A stretch of DNA of 64,000 nucleotides from Membranipora membranacea (GCA_914767715.1 OU612065.1:37076001-37140000), one strand, 5' to 3'. Shown: positions 37,737-51,135, counted from the first letter of the stretch. Made by a program: numbers and translations. Notes: generated by a model not told the origin, from the sequence alone.

Positions 37737-40700
37737 ATGCCTGACGTACATATGGAACACCCTGTTGGTAAGTGTTACTACTGTGTGTTTATGCTTGTGC
37801 GGATTGTCATCTGTAGTAGGGTGTACTTGATTTAGCTTTGTGGTTGATATTCACTGCTTTGTGTGCAGTGATTAATCAATTACAGGTTTTTTCTGAGGGC
37901 GGACTAAAGAGTACCCACTTTGAAAAAGTGTACTAACATAAATATGTATAAATAAATAAGTACATATTATTTGCAATTCACAATTAACGCTGCAGTGTGT
38001 TCTCCCTTATATGCAAGGAAAATCAACCATAAATAAAATCAAGGGAAAAAACAAAGAAATCTTTATGAAATTTGGGTTAGCTCAAGCTCGATGCATGTCG
38101 GAATATATTATTTGTTATGTAGGGCGAACTCAAATGCTCCTAGAATTGTAAATATTTAAAACCTTTCTATTTTATCCAATAAACGCAATAAATAGAAAAC
38201 CTTTTGAACATCAGTCATCAGGAATCTTTTCTGAACATGCCAATCAAGTGTCAAACATTACTAGAAGATTCTTAACCATAAAAAAAATTACTGATCAACT
38301 ACAGAGAAATCTTTGTTCGTTTATGCTTGCCCTGTCAGGCTTGCCAGACACGTTCATCAATGCTCAACACGACTAACAAATCGTAAAAAATGATGACTAT
38401 TTTCTAAAAATGTCATTGAAGAATCAATGACTACAAAACTAAGACTGGAGATGCATCAAACCCATGACAGTATACGATTCATAGAGGCCAAAATGTTTAC
38501 AGTCAAAAAGCTACTGTGTTGAACAATTATGTTGTTCTTGATCTGATATTTGTTTATGACCTGCTAAATATGAGGGGCTAAGTGCAGTTATCAAATTCGT
38601 TTTGAAATATATATGTATGCTTAAAAGGGCAAATTTTGCATCAGGTTTCAACGACTCGATTGTTGTCTCTTTATTTTTTGACATTTTATTGGTGTTATGC
38701 AGTTAAGAGTTGCTCCCACATTCATGCCTTAAAGACAACTCCTGCTGCTCACATTATTTGATGTATTATTTGTTATAGGCCTCAAATTATGAAACAACTA
38801 CTATACTATGATTGCCTTCTTTTTCATCTTGATCGAATATTTCTCAATTTTTTCTCAATGGCTGATTGTTAAAATCATTCTTATCGAGTGAAAGACACGC
38901 CAATAAAGTTTAAAAAACGCTCATTATTACATGGAGAGTATCAAATCATAATAAGCACCAGATTAAAGAAAAGTACAAAAATACTAAAACATTTTCAATT
39001 TCAGCACTTTATTTAGCTTACGCGTGTGTCATAAATAGAATTATACTTTGTAAACTCTAATTGACTGATACTAACAAATCACAGTGTAGTCATAGGACCT
39101 AGGTCTCATAGCCTGTTATTCTTAAGAATCACTCACCGCTTGTTACAAATATGTCGTCAGACTCCTATTATTGACTAATTGGACGTTTTCTTTTCAGATG
39201 AAAGCAGCAGTGATGGTTCTGCTCCCTCCTCCCCAGGTATGTGTGAGATCTAGTAGTGTTAATAATTCATATCATCAAGCAGGGATCAACAAGCGGAAAT
39301 TATATTTTCCTAATATATAACTCGTCTTTCAGAATAATCATTTGTAGTTATCATAACAACAGTACTCTAAACACTGCACAAAAAGGAAGTGCCACTTACT
39401 TACTCAAATACTATCATCCCACCCTAAGTTGTTACTTGGCAGGTTAACTATTACTACATGTACTGGATGCTTTCATTTGGGTGGATGTGATGATTGTGCG
39501 GTGCATTATATTTCCCTCTTTTTGTTAAACATTTATAGGTATAAGAAAAAAAAGCCACACAACTATCAACCAATCAAAATCGTTCCCTCTGCTTTCAAAT
39601 TTTCATACAACTGCGGGGGCCGTCGGGCGAGGGGCAAAAGTCTAAGGGGGGTTCAGACTAAGACAAATAATGTGTCACTTTAGTTGAACTTGCTGCTGCA
39701 TCATCAGATTCATTGAAAACTATAGAATGACGCCATGAGGAAGTGCCCGAGTTAAATCTTCATCATGGAAAACAAAAAAGTGTTTATTTCATCCTACAGG
39801 AGCATTTACTCATTAGTTTCCATGGGTTTTAAGCTAAAGTTTTTATCAAATTGAGTTTATTTCTCTTGCAGATTCGCTTCAGTGGGATGAGGCACCATCA
39901 GGTATGATATTACTAGATTAAACTTAATGTCTGTCCTCTGCTCCTAATCCAGTGGTATGAGAAAAATAATACGCTCTGGTTTATGCGCTGAGAATCAGAA
40001 AATAACACATACGATAGCAGATTATTTCCCAGAACTAATCTGTGTTATTAGAATGTTCATATACAAGATTGGCGATTGCAAAATTCTTTTTAAATACAAA
40101 CCAAAACTCTTGTTTTTCTTAACACATTAATTTCCAGATTACAGAGCAACGCAACAATGTAACTAGTAGCACTGCGTATACTCTGAATTTTATGTGACAT
40201 ATTTTTCAGATGTTGTGTCGGTGATTAAAGCAAGAGATGGGATCGGGTATATGGCAGTAAGCAATGCACTAGCAGATGGTGGGCTGATATATCCAAGAGT
40301 GATTCATCAAGCAGAGCTTTACAAATCTGAAGATGAGAGCTTGTTTATATATATATCAAACACTTATGGTGAGCTACGCAATTTGTGAATATGAACAAGA
40401 GTGACCAGTTGTTAAGCTGTGTCATAGTCACTGTATTTCCATGTATGTCTTGAGCTCGAACTGAATTGTATCTGTACCCAATGGCAGAGGTCAAACTGAA
40501 ACTTGGCAAGACTTGAATCCGGGTCTTCCGATCTGCAGCTTTTGATGCTAACCGCGCAGCCATGCTGGCCCACCATAGCACCATCGAACCAGTAGACTCT
40601 CTTTGGCTCAAACAGGTTAGGTTGATTTCATGGAAACAAAGAGCTAGTTTCAAGCTTGTTTGCTCTATTGTTTGTATGTGCATCAATAAACAACACTTAC

Positions 40701-42608
40701 TTTTGAATTTGATGTTTGTGGTGTCTTTTTTCTTCCTCATGATAGTAAAGAATGGGAAAAAGTGCGCTTCAACGTTACTGTAATACATTGTTTGACAGAC
40801 AGGGTACCTTCCATATATGAGTTTTTGTAGAAATTTTTTCTTTCAACTGCTTGAGTATTGGTCATATCAAGTTTGACAGGGTCAATGAAACAGTAGCCTA
40901 CCAGTGGAATCTTTGCCATAATTATATATGTTCAAAGGTAGTAGCATTGCTTTCCAGACAGAGACGAGATGATAAGAATCACGGAACGTGAGGGACCATG
41001 GATGCAGCTTGAAGAGTATGATAGTGCTATGATGAATGGATTTGGTAAGAAAACCTAAATAGGGTCATATTTTTGGAGTTCCTGCAAGCTTTGTCAATTC
41101 TGTAAGAAAAAATGTAAAAATATTCTTCTCTATTTTGTTGGATTGGTCAACCCACCTCCCTTTCACTAACCTATGTCCTACATTGTTGAAATTCTAACAA
41201 TTTCCTGGTGATGGTGTTCATTTGTTCGTCAATTCTGCACCAGATTAACAACATCTAATACTATGGCAAGTACCCTGTCTGCCAAACAACATATACAGTG
41301 GCGTTGATCGTCACTTTCGGCCCCATATTTTTTTCCCCTTTAATATGTTACATTATAAGAAAGAAAACATATTCTTCTCAATTTTGTTGGATTGGTCAAA
41401 GTTTTGTCACATTTCTTGGCCTTATTGTCCCCAACAACATAAAATCTTTAGTATAGCCAAAACTAACCGAAGTCGGACCTACAGGGTCATTTGTGTCAAT
41501 TTTAAATGCAAGGACCATTAAACCCAAGTTTAAGCCCTTTAACTTTAGGCTCTCATGAGTATGAACTATTTGTATGTATCATTATTAAGTAAAAGACTTC
41601 GGGGCAAAAGTTCCAAAACGCTCACCAATATTTTCTTCATTGTTAATAATATTTTAGTGCACATGATCAATGACATAAAAGTTCCTCAGACACTCCAGTA
41701 TGTACCCTCCGAAAGAATGATCAGACATCGAGTGAGAACATTGTACCAAGTTGTTTTTCAACCACCGCTGTCATTGGAGGGCCGACTTAAGCTTGTCCCA
41801 GAAACACCGAACACACATGGAAGTTTCAGAGCAGAAATTATTTTGTCAATATCAGGTATGCTATACAAACAGTCCCGTAGCCAGTAGCCATTCTTTAAAA
41901 GGTGTGGACATCACCTGGTTGCCTGCTACATTCTCAGATTTCTCAGTGCATTTAAAAATTTCTGCTATCATCTTGAACAAGTATAGGTATCAGGGAACAT
42001 AGCTCATTTGTTGTGTGTTTGACATGCAGAGAGGGGGAGGAGGTTGGGAGCTAAGTACCTCCGGTCCAACACGAGTATTTTTCAGCATGTCAATCAATTT
42101 GAGTGTTATAGATATCACATAGTGCAAATTATCTATAGCTTTTCGGCTGCAATATCAAAACAATCGGACTTGTATCATCAGCTAGCTTCAAGCTTTTCCA
42201 AACATAAGCAAAGCCTAGCATAAGAAGTAAATACAAGAGCCAGCACAGCCATAGACAGGTGACCGTGCTCAGACTTAAAAGGGTGATACAAATGACGTCT
42301 TTAATTTTGTCAAGGCTGTCATTCTCTTACTTAAGTGAAAGCCTTTTGGTTGTTGGGTGACAGTCTTCACAGTTTGGTAGCAAATACTTTACAAGAACCT
42401 CTTCCTGGATTCAATACTCATATGTCAGTTTACGACCACATGCTCATAAAATTTTCACTCAAATTTTCAGAAGCTACTAGGTTAAGGGAGACCTATATAG
42501 AGAGATATTCCTATGGATCGGTTTTCGATGCTGATGAGCCTGATGTCACAATGAGATTGCGGCTCAAAAAATGTCTCCCATTCGATGACGGACATCAAGA
42601 AGCTGGAG
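37737..42608 (+). pseudogene. Mirrored caspase-like copy without the protease domain
   Basis: Seven exons mirror exons 1-7 of the left gene: 37737-37767 (ATG), 39198-39236, 39872-39901, 40210-40368, 40958-41044, 41658-41855 and 42471-42608. All keep their frame, splice sites and phases (682 nt, about 227 aa). Exon 6 is 6 bp shorter, in frame. Directly after the exon 7 donor, a deletion joins the start of intron 7 to the stop-codon region, removing exons 8-11 with both catalytic residues. The remaining reading frame would stop within intron 7 (gtatgtaa) unless it is spliced to another exon. It could be a dead copy or encode only the N-terminal region, i.e. a decoy or dominant partner; the intact frames over seven exons favour recent loss or retained function. 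Confidence 0.8.
40430..40580 (-). mobile_element. tRNA-derived SINE, right-arm copy
   Basis: Inverse copy of 32251-32420, with the same box A-like and box B-like blocks. Confidence 0.6.
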
Positions 42609-43315
42609 GTATGTAAGGAAATCATAGGAGGAAACTGAATTTTGGGGGCTCAGTCTGGGTTAAAGGGTATGAGACCTCTACTAGGGCGCTCAGACAGCGC
42701 AACTGAAAAGTGTGTTGGATGGTAAGCTGACTGGCTTTGTTAGAGTATACACAGTTTTTAAGCTATATTTGGTTTTGGTTAAATTGTTGAGGTTCTGGAT
42801 TTTGTACCTGGTTTTAATCATCTATATTGTTTCCTTGACACACAGTTAGGAGGTGTTAGACTTTGTTGCCAACATAAGTGAAGTGATTTTGTGTTTTTTT
42901 TTATATATATACATGTGAGCGAAAGCAAATGCATGCTGTTACCATGCAATGTTCTAGTATTCAATTTGCAACAACAGTTTTAACAAAATTATCAAATGGT
43001 AGTTATTTTAAGAAAGGGCTGTTTGGTGGCTCAACCATATAGATATAATTTCGAGATTGCCTATAAGATTGATGTAACATACAAATCTTCTCTTTTTAAG
43101 AATGGTCGTGTTTTTTTTTACATGTTTAAACGCTTCCTGTTTTACTGTCATTCGTAACATTTTTTTTTAAATATGTCATAGTAATTCATATTTTATGATG
43201 TTAAAAACAAAAAGATAAACCAAATTAATTTCACTTTTATATACTTTATTGCAAATATATTGTGTTTGTACTTTGAATGTTTAATTTCCAAATCAAGATT
43301 TAAATAATCTCACAG

Positions 43316-43624
43316 CAGGCAACTTGCGTCCCTCTTTAGGGGCAGCCCACCCTCTGTTTTGTCATAAACAGGGCCTTGTAGTAGATCGCTTCTCGGCCTA
43401 TTGGCTAAGATCAAAGTGCCACTGCCAATAGCTGATAAGTGCATGTTTCAGTTTCTGACAGCTTGCTGCACACTTATGATTAGGAGATCCACCATGGCCT
43501 CACCTCTAGGATGCATTCTAGTTCTCTAGGATGTATCACACTCTCAGTACAATGACTTCAGGCAACTTGTGTTTCTCTTTAGGGGCAGCCCACTCTCTGT
43601 TTTGTCATCAACAGGGCCTTGTAG
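43316..43624 (+). mobile_element. U2-snRNA-headed SINE-like repeat, copy B (right arm)
   Basis: Mirror of copy A: tail remnant 43316-43382, U2-like head from 43385 (atcgcttctcggccta), body, and a complete tail ending gggccttgtagt at 43624. The head here is closer to U2 than in copy A (atcgc versus attgc). Confidence 0.75.
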
Positions 43625-45302
43625 TTATGGAGCAGATCACGGACTGCACAGATGATTTGCAGTAATAGTTTGGGTGTTTGGGTAATACTTCCAGCCAGTC
43701 AATCTGTTTTCATTCTTGATATTGACCGTATCACTGATTTTAATATTAAACGATGAGCAGTTTCCATTTTTAAATAGCCTGACTTCTATGCGTTAAGGCA
43801 TTTGTTTGTGGGTGATTTAACAACATTAAATTGTGTAATTGTAGCACTGTTGCATTAGTTGAAGTGCTCAGACAGCTGCAATGCGAGTTACCATGCATAA
43901 TGAATGGTTGATAATGCCTCACAATCTGACTAAGATTATGGGGGGGGGGGGGTTATAGGATCGTCAGCCAGCTAGGATATGTGTTATTACACATGGTGTT
44001 GTATTGAATCTCTCGTCAAGTCGTCCATTCTATCCCTTCTTTTCTTCAGAGAGACTACAGACATGGACTGAGATGGCATGATGATGATGATCCGTTAATC
44101 TACACTCTATAGTACAGCATTCACAGAATCATATGTGCTATCAGCCAAGCTACAGACAATCAAAACTATGATTCCTTTTAAATTCACTAAACAGATTCAT
44201 TTGGAGATAGCATGAGCCACTCAGGAAAAAAGGCAATCTAATAGAAATGAATAAACAAATTGTCAAGCTCGGAGCTGAAATGTCAATAATTGGCTCTCTA
44301 TCTATGTTGTCAGGCAATATCAGACCAACCCATGTCACCAATAAATCAGAATTTTATCCTTGGAATAACCTTGTTTCACTCCTCTAGGGAACTTCATAAC
44401 TCTCTATGAATTCATAATTTATAACAAAAAGTAAAAAGTACATCTTTAGAATGGCCTTGCTGCAGAAACGGATCTTTTCTGCAAAAAGGTTATTTTTCAC
44501 TTTGACATCAGAAATATTTCTAGCAGGATGAGAATTGATCGCCGAAAGTGAAATAATGACAGCAGAAATCATGAAATGACTTTTGGTGGGATAAATGTGA
44601 ATTAGACCAGACTCTTGAAGCAGTGGTATCTAGCAGTCCTGGCAAGAAGACCTAAAACTGTGGCACTATTCTCATCAGATCGTAATATCAAATAGGTAAT
44701 GTGTCTGCGCCTCTGTAAAATGCTTACTTTTTTGGCAAGCGCTGTTATGTAAAGAAGGACAAAATATCTCAAATTAAAAAAAAAATAGGAATGTATACTC
44801 ATAATTGGTCATTACTCCACACACTCTCAATTACTAGGTTTGTTTACTGTGAAAATGAAAAGACTTCATATAGAATAGGGCATCACTGGCAAAAAAAAGA
44901 CATTTATTATTAGATGGGGGATCGCTGGGTAAAATAATATAACAGACACAGATACCAAACACTTAAAAAAGCTATTGTGATTTAATTTAGCAATGATCAT
45001 TTATGTACTTTATATGTGTGTAGGTTATACCAATATAATATTTTTTATATCTTTTTTAAACTTCTTTTCTTGTTGAACATTTCATACATTGAATTTTTGT
45101 AAGATTTGTTAAGGGAGCTTGTAATACCCTACATAAACAAAAGTCAAGTTAAAAAGCACCTCTCTGGATCCTTACAATCACTGTCAAAAATATTCAGGTG
45201 AGACTAAAAAATAACTGAGATGCATGGTGTACGATAGTTAACCATGAGATGATAAATTAAAATAAAATGAATAATATTTCATGCACTTTAATTTTTCTCT
45301 AG

Positions 45303-45589
45303 TCACTGGCACTAAGATGGGTATCTACGACAGATTCATTGCCAGCAGTGCTGCAGATATGAAAGACATAATCTTCTACAAAGCGGTATTAGCGGAGCTT
45401 ATAGGCACTTTCTGTCTGATTTTTATGGTTTGTGCCAGTCCATATGGTGAGAGTAGTACAGATTTAGACCATGTCCGGGTCAGTTTATCCACTGGATTTG
45501 TTCTCGCTTCCCTAATATGGATATTAGGAAAGCTGTCTGGGGCCGACTTCAACCCAGCTATATCTATCTCCAAGCTTGTCACCAGAAAA
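45303..45589 (+). pseudogene. Orphan copy of the first aquaporin coding exon
   Basis: Same length (287 nt) and splice sites as the functional exon on the left (24971-24685), with ATG at 45317. It encodes helix 1, helix 2 and the first NPA, with changes including Thr to Lys before LSGADF and NPAL to NPAI. The inverted repeat ends 145 bp further on, inside intron 1, and no second aquaporin exon follows. It cannot make a channel. Confidence 0.88.
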
Positions 45590-45734
45590 GTGAGTTAATC
45601 TGATTCCTCAATAGAATCTTTATGAAAACCTAGACAAAAAAAATAAATTTGTCAGTTTCCTAATTATTTTGGCTTAAGAAATAAAAAAATTGTAGGGGTT
45701 TGGTTTCAGTTGTAAAGGTTCTACTTTTAACATC

Positions 45735-48700
45735 ATCATCATCTTTGAAGCATCCTTGTCCTTGGTGTTGGGAGTTATCTTTGATCATAAAATAGAAGAG
45801 CAACTCCCACTAATTTTTTTTGGTTTCATGCAATTGTGGATTGTGGAATCAGGTAGGATGGGATGGAATGGTGCAATGGTGGTATCTGATTGCAAGTTTT
45901 ACAATTTATCTAATCTAGACATACACTTTTTTCTAGCCGCTATACCAAGGGAGCCAAGATCAAAACACTGCTGACCATATCTGATCTTGCATATTTTTGT
46001 AATTATCACCGCATTACTCATTACTCATTACTCGCAGCATCCATGTTATCCGACAGATTTATGCGGAGAAAAGGATAGATTTGGCCACTAATGCTTTGGT
46101 TCTAGGCAGCATACAACATATATCATGAACCTAAACCATTGTTTATGCCAATTATGTCATAATAATTATATGCCTGCATGACAAATGGCGGGACAAGGGA
46201 AGCCTTATAAAAACCACAATGCGACAATTCCATCCAAGTCATCACCACTAGGTTAGATGAAGTTCCTACTGTAAATACTGGTATAAGCGCAACTTATTGT
46301 GCAGAGTTGACAGAATAAAAAATATTTTGCCGAAGGTACGATATCAAGCTGCTTAAAATCCTACTGTTGCTGAAAATATTTTCTACATGTTCAGCCACCA
46401 CTATACAAGATAGATAGACTCAGGAATGAGGTACAGTCAAGTGTATGTGGTTCAAAAGGAACCACTATGAACCACTTACCGCTCTTCAGTCTTTCAACTG
46501 CCTCATCTGCAGCAACACAACATAAATTTAGGTCAACAAGAAAATTACCATAATTATTACCATATTAAATAACAGCATACTCCTTTTAATTCAGACTTTA
46601 AAATTCAGAACTCCTGTTAATCAGCCAAGGAAAATCGGTCCGTTCAGCCACTTCTCAATGCATTCTACTGCCACTTTACTCAAACTCTGTTTAATTGAGA
46701 CAAAATTTGGTGGTCCCAGAGGTTTGAATTGAGTGGAGTGCACTTTACTGAGAATGCTAAGTATTCACCTATAAGAGACATGCAGAAGCCAGAGATGATT
46801 TAACAATCACACTCCTGTCAAATCTTGTGTAGCCAAGGAGGGTCCAACACACCCTGGTGTGACTCATTCTTATGATAAATTAAGTTGTCTGCTCAGTTCT
46901 AGAGAGAATATAATTATCGATAAAGCATAAGTAGAAAAAGGTGAAGTCAATGAAACTGACCCACGCTCTGACTGGATGAAATCTAGTCTGTTTGTTTAGT
47001 TTATGGTATAATATGAATCTATTGGTTATACAAGCATTTGACTTGAACTTGTGTCATTTTCATTACTGAAGTCATTTTCTTTCTTGACTGTTTAAAACCC
47101 TGGACCATTTATATTCTGTCAAGGGTCACTTTTTTGGTGTCTCTGCCCGAAACCTTTCAATTTTCTTCATTTGATACGATGCTTATTGTATACATTTCTA
47201 CATGTCGAGTTTGGAAATTAAGTTTTGAGTCTCTTGTTATTGTCAATTTTGGCATTTTCAAAATGCAAATCAACCAGGTCAGGTCCTTTATAATCCCATG
47301 TGCAATCATCAGCATATTCTCTTTGATCCATGATGCCAAACCTGCCTGTACACCGTGGTTCTCAATACTCGGACTCCATAAGCTTTGTTATAATTACTAC
47401 ACTCCTGCTGATGCTGTCATAATTGTTAGATAAAGAAACTTACCAGTACTTGCTGCCTTTTAATCCAGCGTTGTGAGCGTGGCGTGTAGTCCGACAGAAT
47501 GCTAAACAATGAAGCTAAGGTGGATGTTGTGTTTCGATCATTGTTGCCTTATCATCAATAGTATGCTAGAGTATTGAGTCGAAGTTCACTAAATCATGTG
47601 CAGAAAAATGAAGATGATTTAACGAGCCATCAAACACATGCATATCACATGGAAAGAAGAGTTGCATACCCTTGTTTTGTTATTTCTGAATCCAAGGATA
47701 AAACTGCTATAATTAAACACCATACTTGTCTATGGCCATATCATGTTGAAAACGCCAGTTCTTTTCCAATAACTGAAGCTAAGCCATGTCGAGCCCAGAT
47801 AGTACTTGGATGGTCCGTCTGGGAATATATATTCTTGGAAATCACTTCACAAATAATATAAAAATTATAATGGGGTGAGAGTCGAAGAGGGCATATACTT
47901 GCCTTCCTTTCTTTGAATTTGACGTAAAGAGAGATCCGCATTACCAGCAGCAGCTTGGTGAAACATTGGGAGGGTTCAACGCCAAGGAAGTGGTACGGAA
48001 GTGAAAATTGAAAAAAAGAATCCTGCATAAGCTCGAATGTTGAGCTTTAATTCAGGTCATGCCTTGTCTAGGATACTAATTAGGGAAATACTGGTCCAAT
48101 TTTCTTGATTTTTCATTCTAATTTTAGTCTTTCCTTATTTGGCAATTTACAGACCCTCAATTTCCTTTTATATACTTTCTCATGATTGCAATTAAAATTT
48201 GAGCCACTTGTGCCCATACGAATGAATAGGAGCAACCAATAACTGGAAGCAGACTCAAATACATTTGGTCCACAATCAAAGCTCATTGGTCTCACCAAGG
48301 CTTTGGAGGCATTGCCCCTATCACAAAGACTATACGAGATACGGTTTTCACATATTTTTACTTCTGTACAGCCAAAGTGCATTTTTGCCAAAATCTTGAC
48401 TAGTTTAGTAGTAAGATCAATTCAAATTGGTAACTGGCACATCATATTTTTTTTCTCATGTCAATTACTGCTACACAATCAAATGGCTGCAACTTTACAA
48501 ATTGGTTTATACTTTTATTTACGCAATGCGTGAAATAGACTTCAGGTATAAAGAACAAATTTCATTCATGGCAATATAAGTTTTGGCAAAGAATAGGACG
48601 CCGACGGGTTGGTGAATGCCGATCCACCCCAGCTGTGACCGTTTGAATTTTGGGTGATGGTGAGTCACAGTTCAAAAACTCGAGAGTACAGTTCTACCTT

Positions 48701-50878
48701 GCCTGAGGCAAAGAAAGGAAACGAAAGCTAATGACCTTTGCCCAACATTAAATATCCTGATGTTCAGCCAATCAGAATTCAGAGTTACTTCAACAACCAA
48801 ACTGTGAGGAAAGCCTCATTAACCATGAGAAGCCAACTCATAAATACACAAACAATTTCAATCTAAAAAAGCCATTTCTTACAAAATGTTTATTTTTCAT
48901 CAATTCTAATCAGCGTTGGTCTAGCATTGGCCAACATTGGTCAGCATTGGCCAACTATTGGGGCACAGCTCAATTTTTTTTTATAGTACTGCCAACACTG
49001 ATGGTTAAGCTGTCAGTATGTGAATTTTGATGTCATTTTATCTCAAGCCAAATAATCATGGAACTATTTTGTTGTTATGGCTGGAAAATATATATTCTTT
49101 TATAAAATTCAATGGACTGCCATAATCATTTCAAAGAATCTTTTCCATTAGGAGTAGTAAAGAGGGTAGTCTTCATGGAATGTCTGCGTCTGTTGCTCAA
49201 AGAACTTGCGATGTCTTTTTATATAATAACTATAGGTTTTGGCTTGTTGTTGAAATTCAATGTTGCGCTATGATTTTATGCGCAAGGTTGTTAAATTTTG
49301 TGTGTAGACAAGCACAATTTTTAACCCGGTACTAAAAGTTTTCCAGAATTGTTAGTTCCACAAGGCAACTTGAATCAAATTTTCAATAAACAGGAACTAT
49401 ATCAGAAAAATGACACAAGTGGCAATACATCGAATCGTCATTAGGATATATCTATGACATTAACTTCTAACTAATAATATTGGGCACTAACCTTGGTTGA
49501 CTTTCTTCATCATTTTTTTCTCATCACTAACTTTTTATTTGAATAAAATAACCTTATTATTTTTTTACAAACTATAAATAAATCAGTTTTGCCTTTTCTT
49601 CAAATCTTCACTAACCACTATGACTTCGCTCTTTGCCAGATCTGGGGAGGTTGAAAATTAGACTGGTGTTAAAAATATCATATACAATGGCCGATATGTG
49701 GTGTTGATATAGTGATTCATTTCACTACCGGTCATAACCTTCGGTTGCATTGGTCCATACATCATGTTGATCGCTGATGTGTCCTGTTGTTACATTATTG
49801 GCATGTTGACAACTGTTATCATGGTCATTAATGGTCAACATCCTCCAAATTCTCTGTTCATCAGGCAAGCTTTCGCCAAATTTTGTGATATGACAGTCTT
49901 TCTAAATATGAATACTGGAAGCACTTTATAAAAAATTCTTTCCTTACTCTCAATTTTCAACCTAGTTGAATAAATTCATGTCTATTAAAGCCTGTCATCT
50001 CGAGTGACTGAATTTAACTGTACAAAAAAGGTAGCGCATTAGGACACTACTATTTATGTTTATCTCAAACAGTTATCACATTAGTCATTCCGCTGCCTCG
50101 GACGAATCAAGTGTTACAGTTTGAAGGCCTATTACATCTTTTATAGAGCAGGATGATATATTGACCTTGTCTGTTGGTTTATCGGGAGAGATGCCTTTGC
50201 GTAATGTATTGTGGTGATGGAGAGACTTTATTTGATCAAGTAGGAGACAATTTGGATTCTCCTGGGTGGTCGCTCCTCAAAATTTCATTCTTAGTCTGTT
50301 TAATGCTGCTGCGCATTTATCTTTTTACGAAGGTTTCCATCGCTAAAATTGAACCTGGTATCTTTTTTTTAGCTAATACTGAGTACAATAATCGGACATC
50401 TAAAACTTATAACCAATACCAAACCAAACATATGGAATATTGTTAGCAGAAATAACGGCATCCTAGAACATCCATCCAGTAGAGTCTATCATGAATTAGA
50501 GTCATCCCTCCACGTAATAATGTAGAGAAAGCGATTACATATTAAACAAACTTCATAGCATAATAATTCATCTAGAAATGCAAGGTGTTGACGCTTGTTT
50601 CTTATAAATGTCATGTTATCGTTACAAAAAAAAACACAATCAATAGCAATTCATTTTAAAAAAATCAGCCATTAAGCTGCTGTAACACAGAGTGTACGGA
50701 TTTAGACCAAGCGATATAAGTGGTAGGGTGTCAATCTAATAAAATTTATGGAGGTATGGGATTATGCCTCTCTGTACCAAATAACTAAGGATGAAAAAAA
50801 TAGTATCACAGAAAATCTATTGCCGAGGACCTTAAAAGGACCTTTCCAGGGCCTTCAAGAGACATTGAGAGGACCTTT
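45735..50878. other. Gene-poor stretch beyond the right arm
   Basis: About 5 kb without a recognisable exon. It includes a (CATTACT)n tract near 46014-46035, a short tandem gcattggccaacattggtca near 48924-48960, and scattered AT-rich sequence. Short open frames on both strands lack family features. Confidence 0.45.
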
Positions 50879-51085
50879 TCCCCCTCAAATTTTGTCTTAA
50901 TTTCTTTGGCACTTCATGGAAAACATCCGTGCAGGATGATATTGTCTGCGAAATAAAATAGTGTACTAAGAATGACCTTTAAAGGAGATTTTCTCCCCTC
51001 AAATTTTGGCGTAATTTCTTTGGCACTTTATGAAAAACGGATGATTTATTTTCTGCCAAATGAAATAGTGTTATAAAAATTACCT
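50879..51085 (+). repeat. Tandem duplication of about 114 bp
   Basis: The block beginning cccctcaaattttg-cttaatttctttggcactt at about 50881 is repeated at about 50995 with roughly 85-90% identity, including the following aataaaatagtgt-type segment. Confidence 0.7.
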
Positions 51086-51135
51086 TGAAATGATCTTTCT
51101 TGTTGCTCAACGTTTCCTTAGAGATGAGGCAGAAC

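Larger units (their letters stand above)
36621..45734 (-). repeat. Right arm of the giant inverted repeat
   Basis: Inverse copy of 24539-36617. Right-specific features are the loss of about 2.0 kb of caspase catalytic exons with the short junction ggagg at about 42629, the absence of the hAT MITE, the absence of about 340 bp, and about 330 bp of extra or replaced sequence at 43625-43960 that includes a run of 12-13 G. Homology stops at about 45734 with a (CAT)n run. Confidence 0.95.

Noticed and set aside
43385-43445. Functional U2 snRNA gene
   Set aside because: Only the first 33 or so bases match U2. The branch-point recognition sequence, Sm site and 3' stem-loops are missing, and the segment is repeated four times with an unrelated body.
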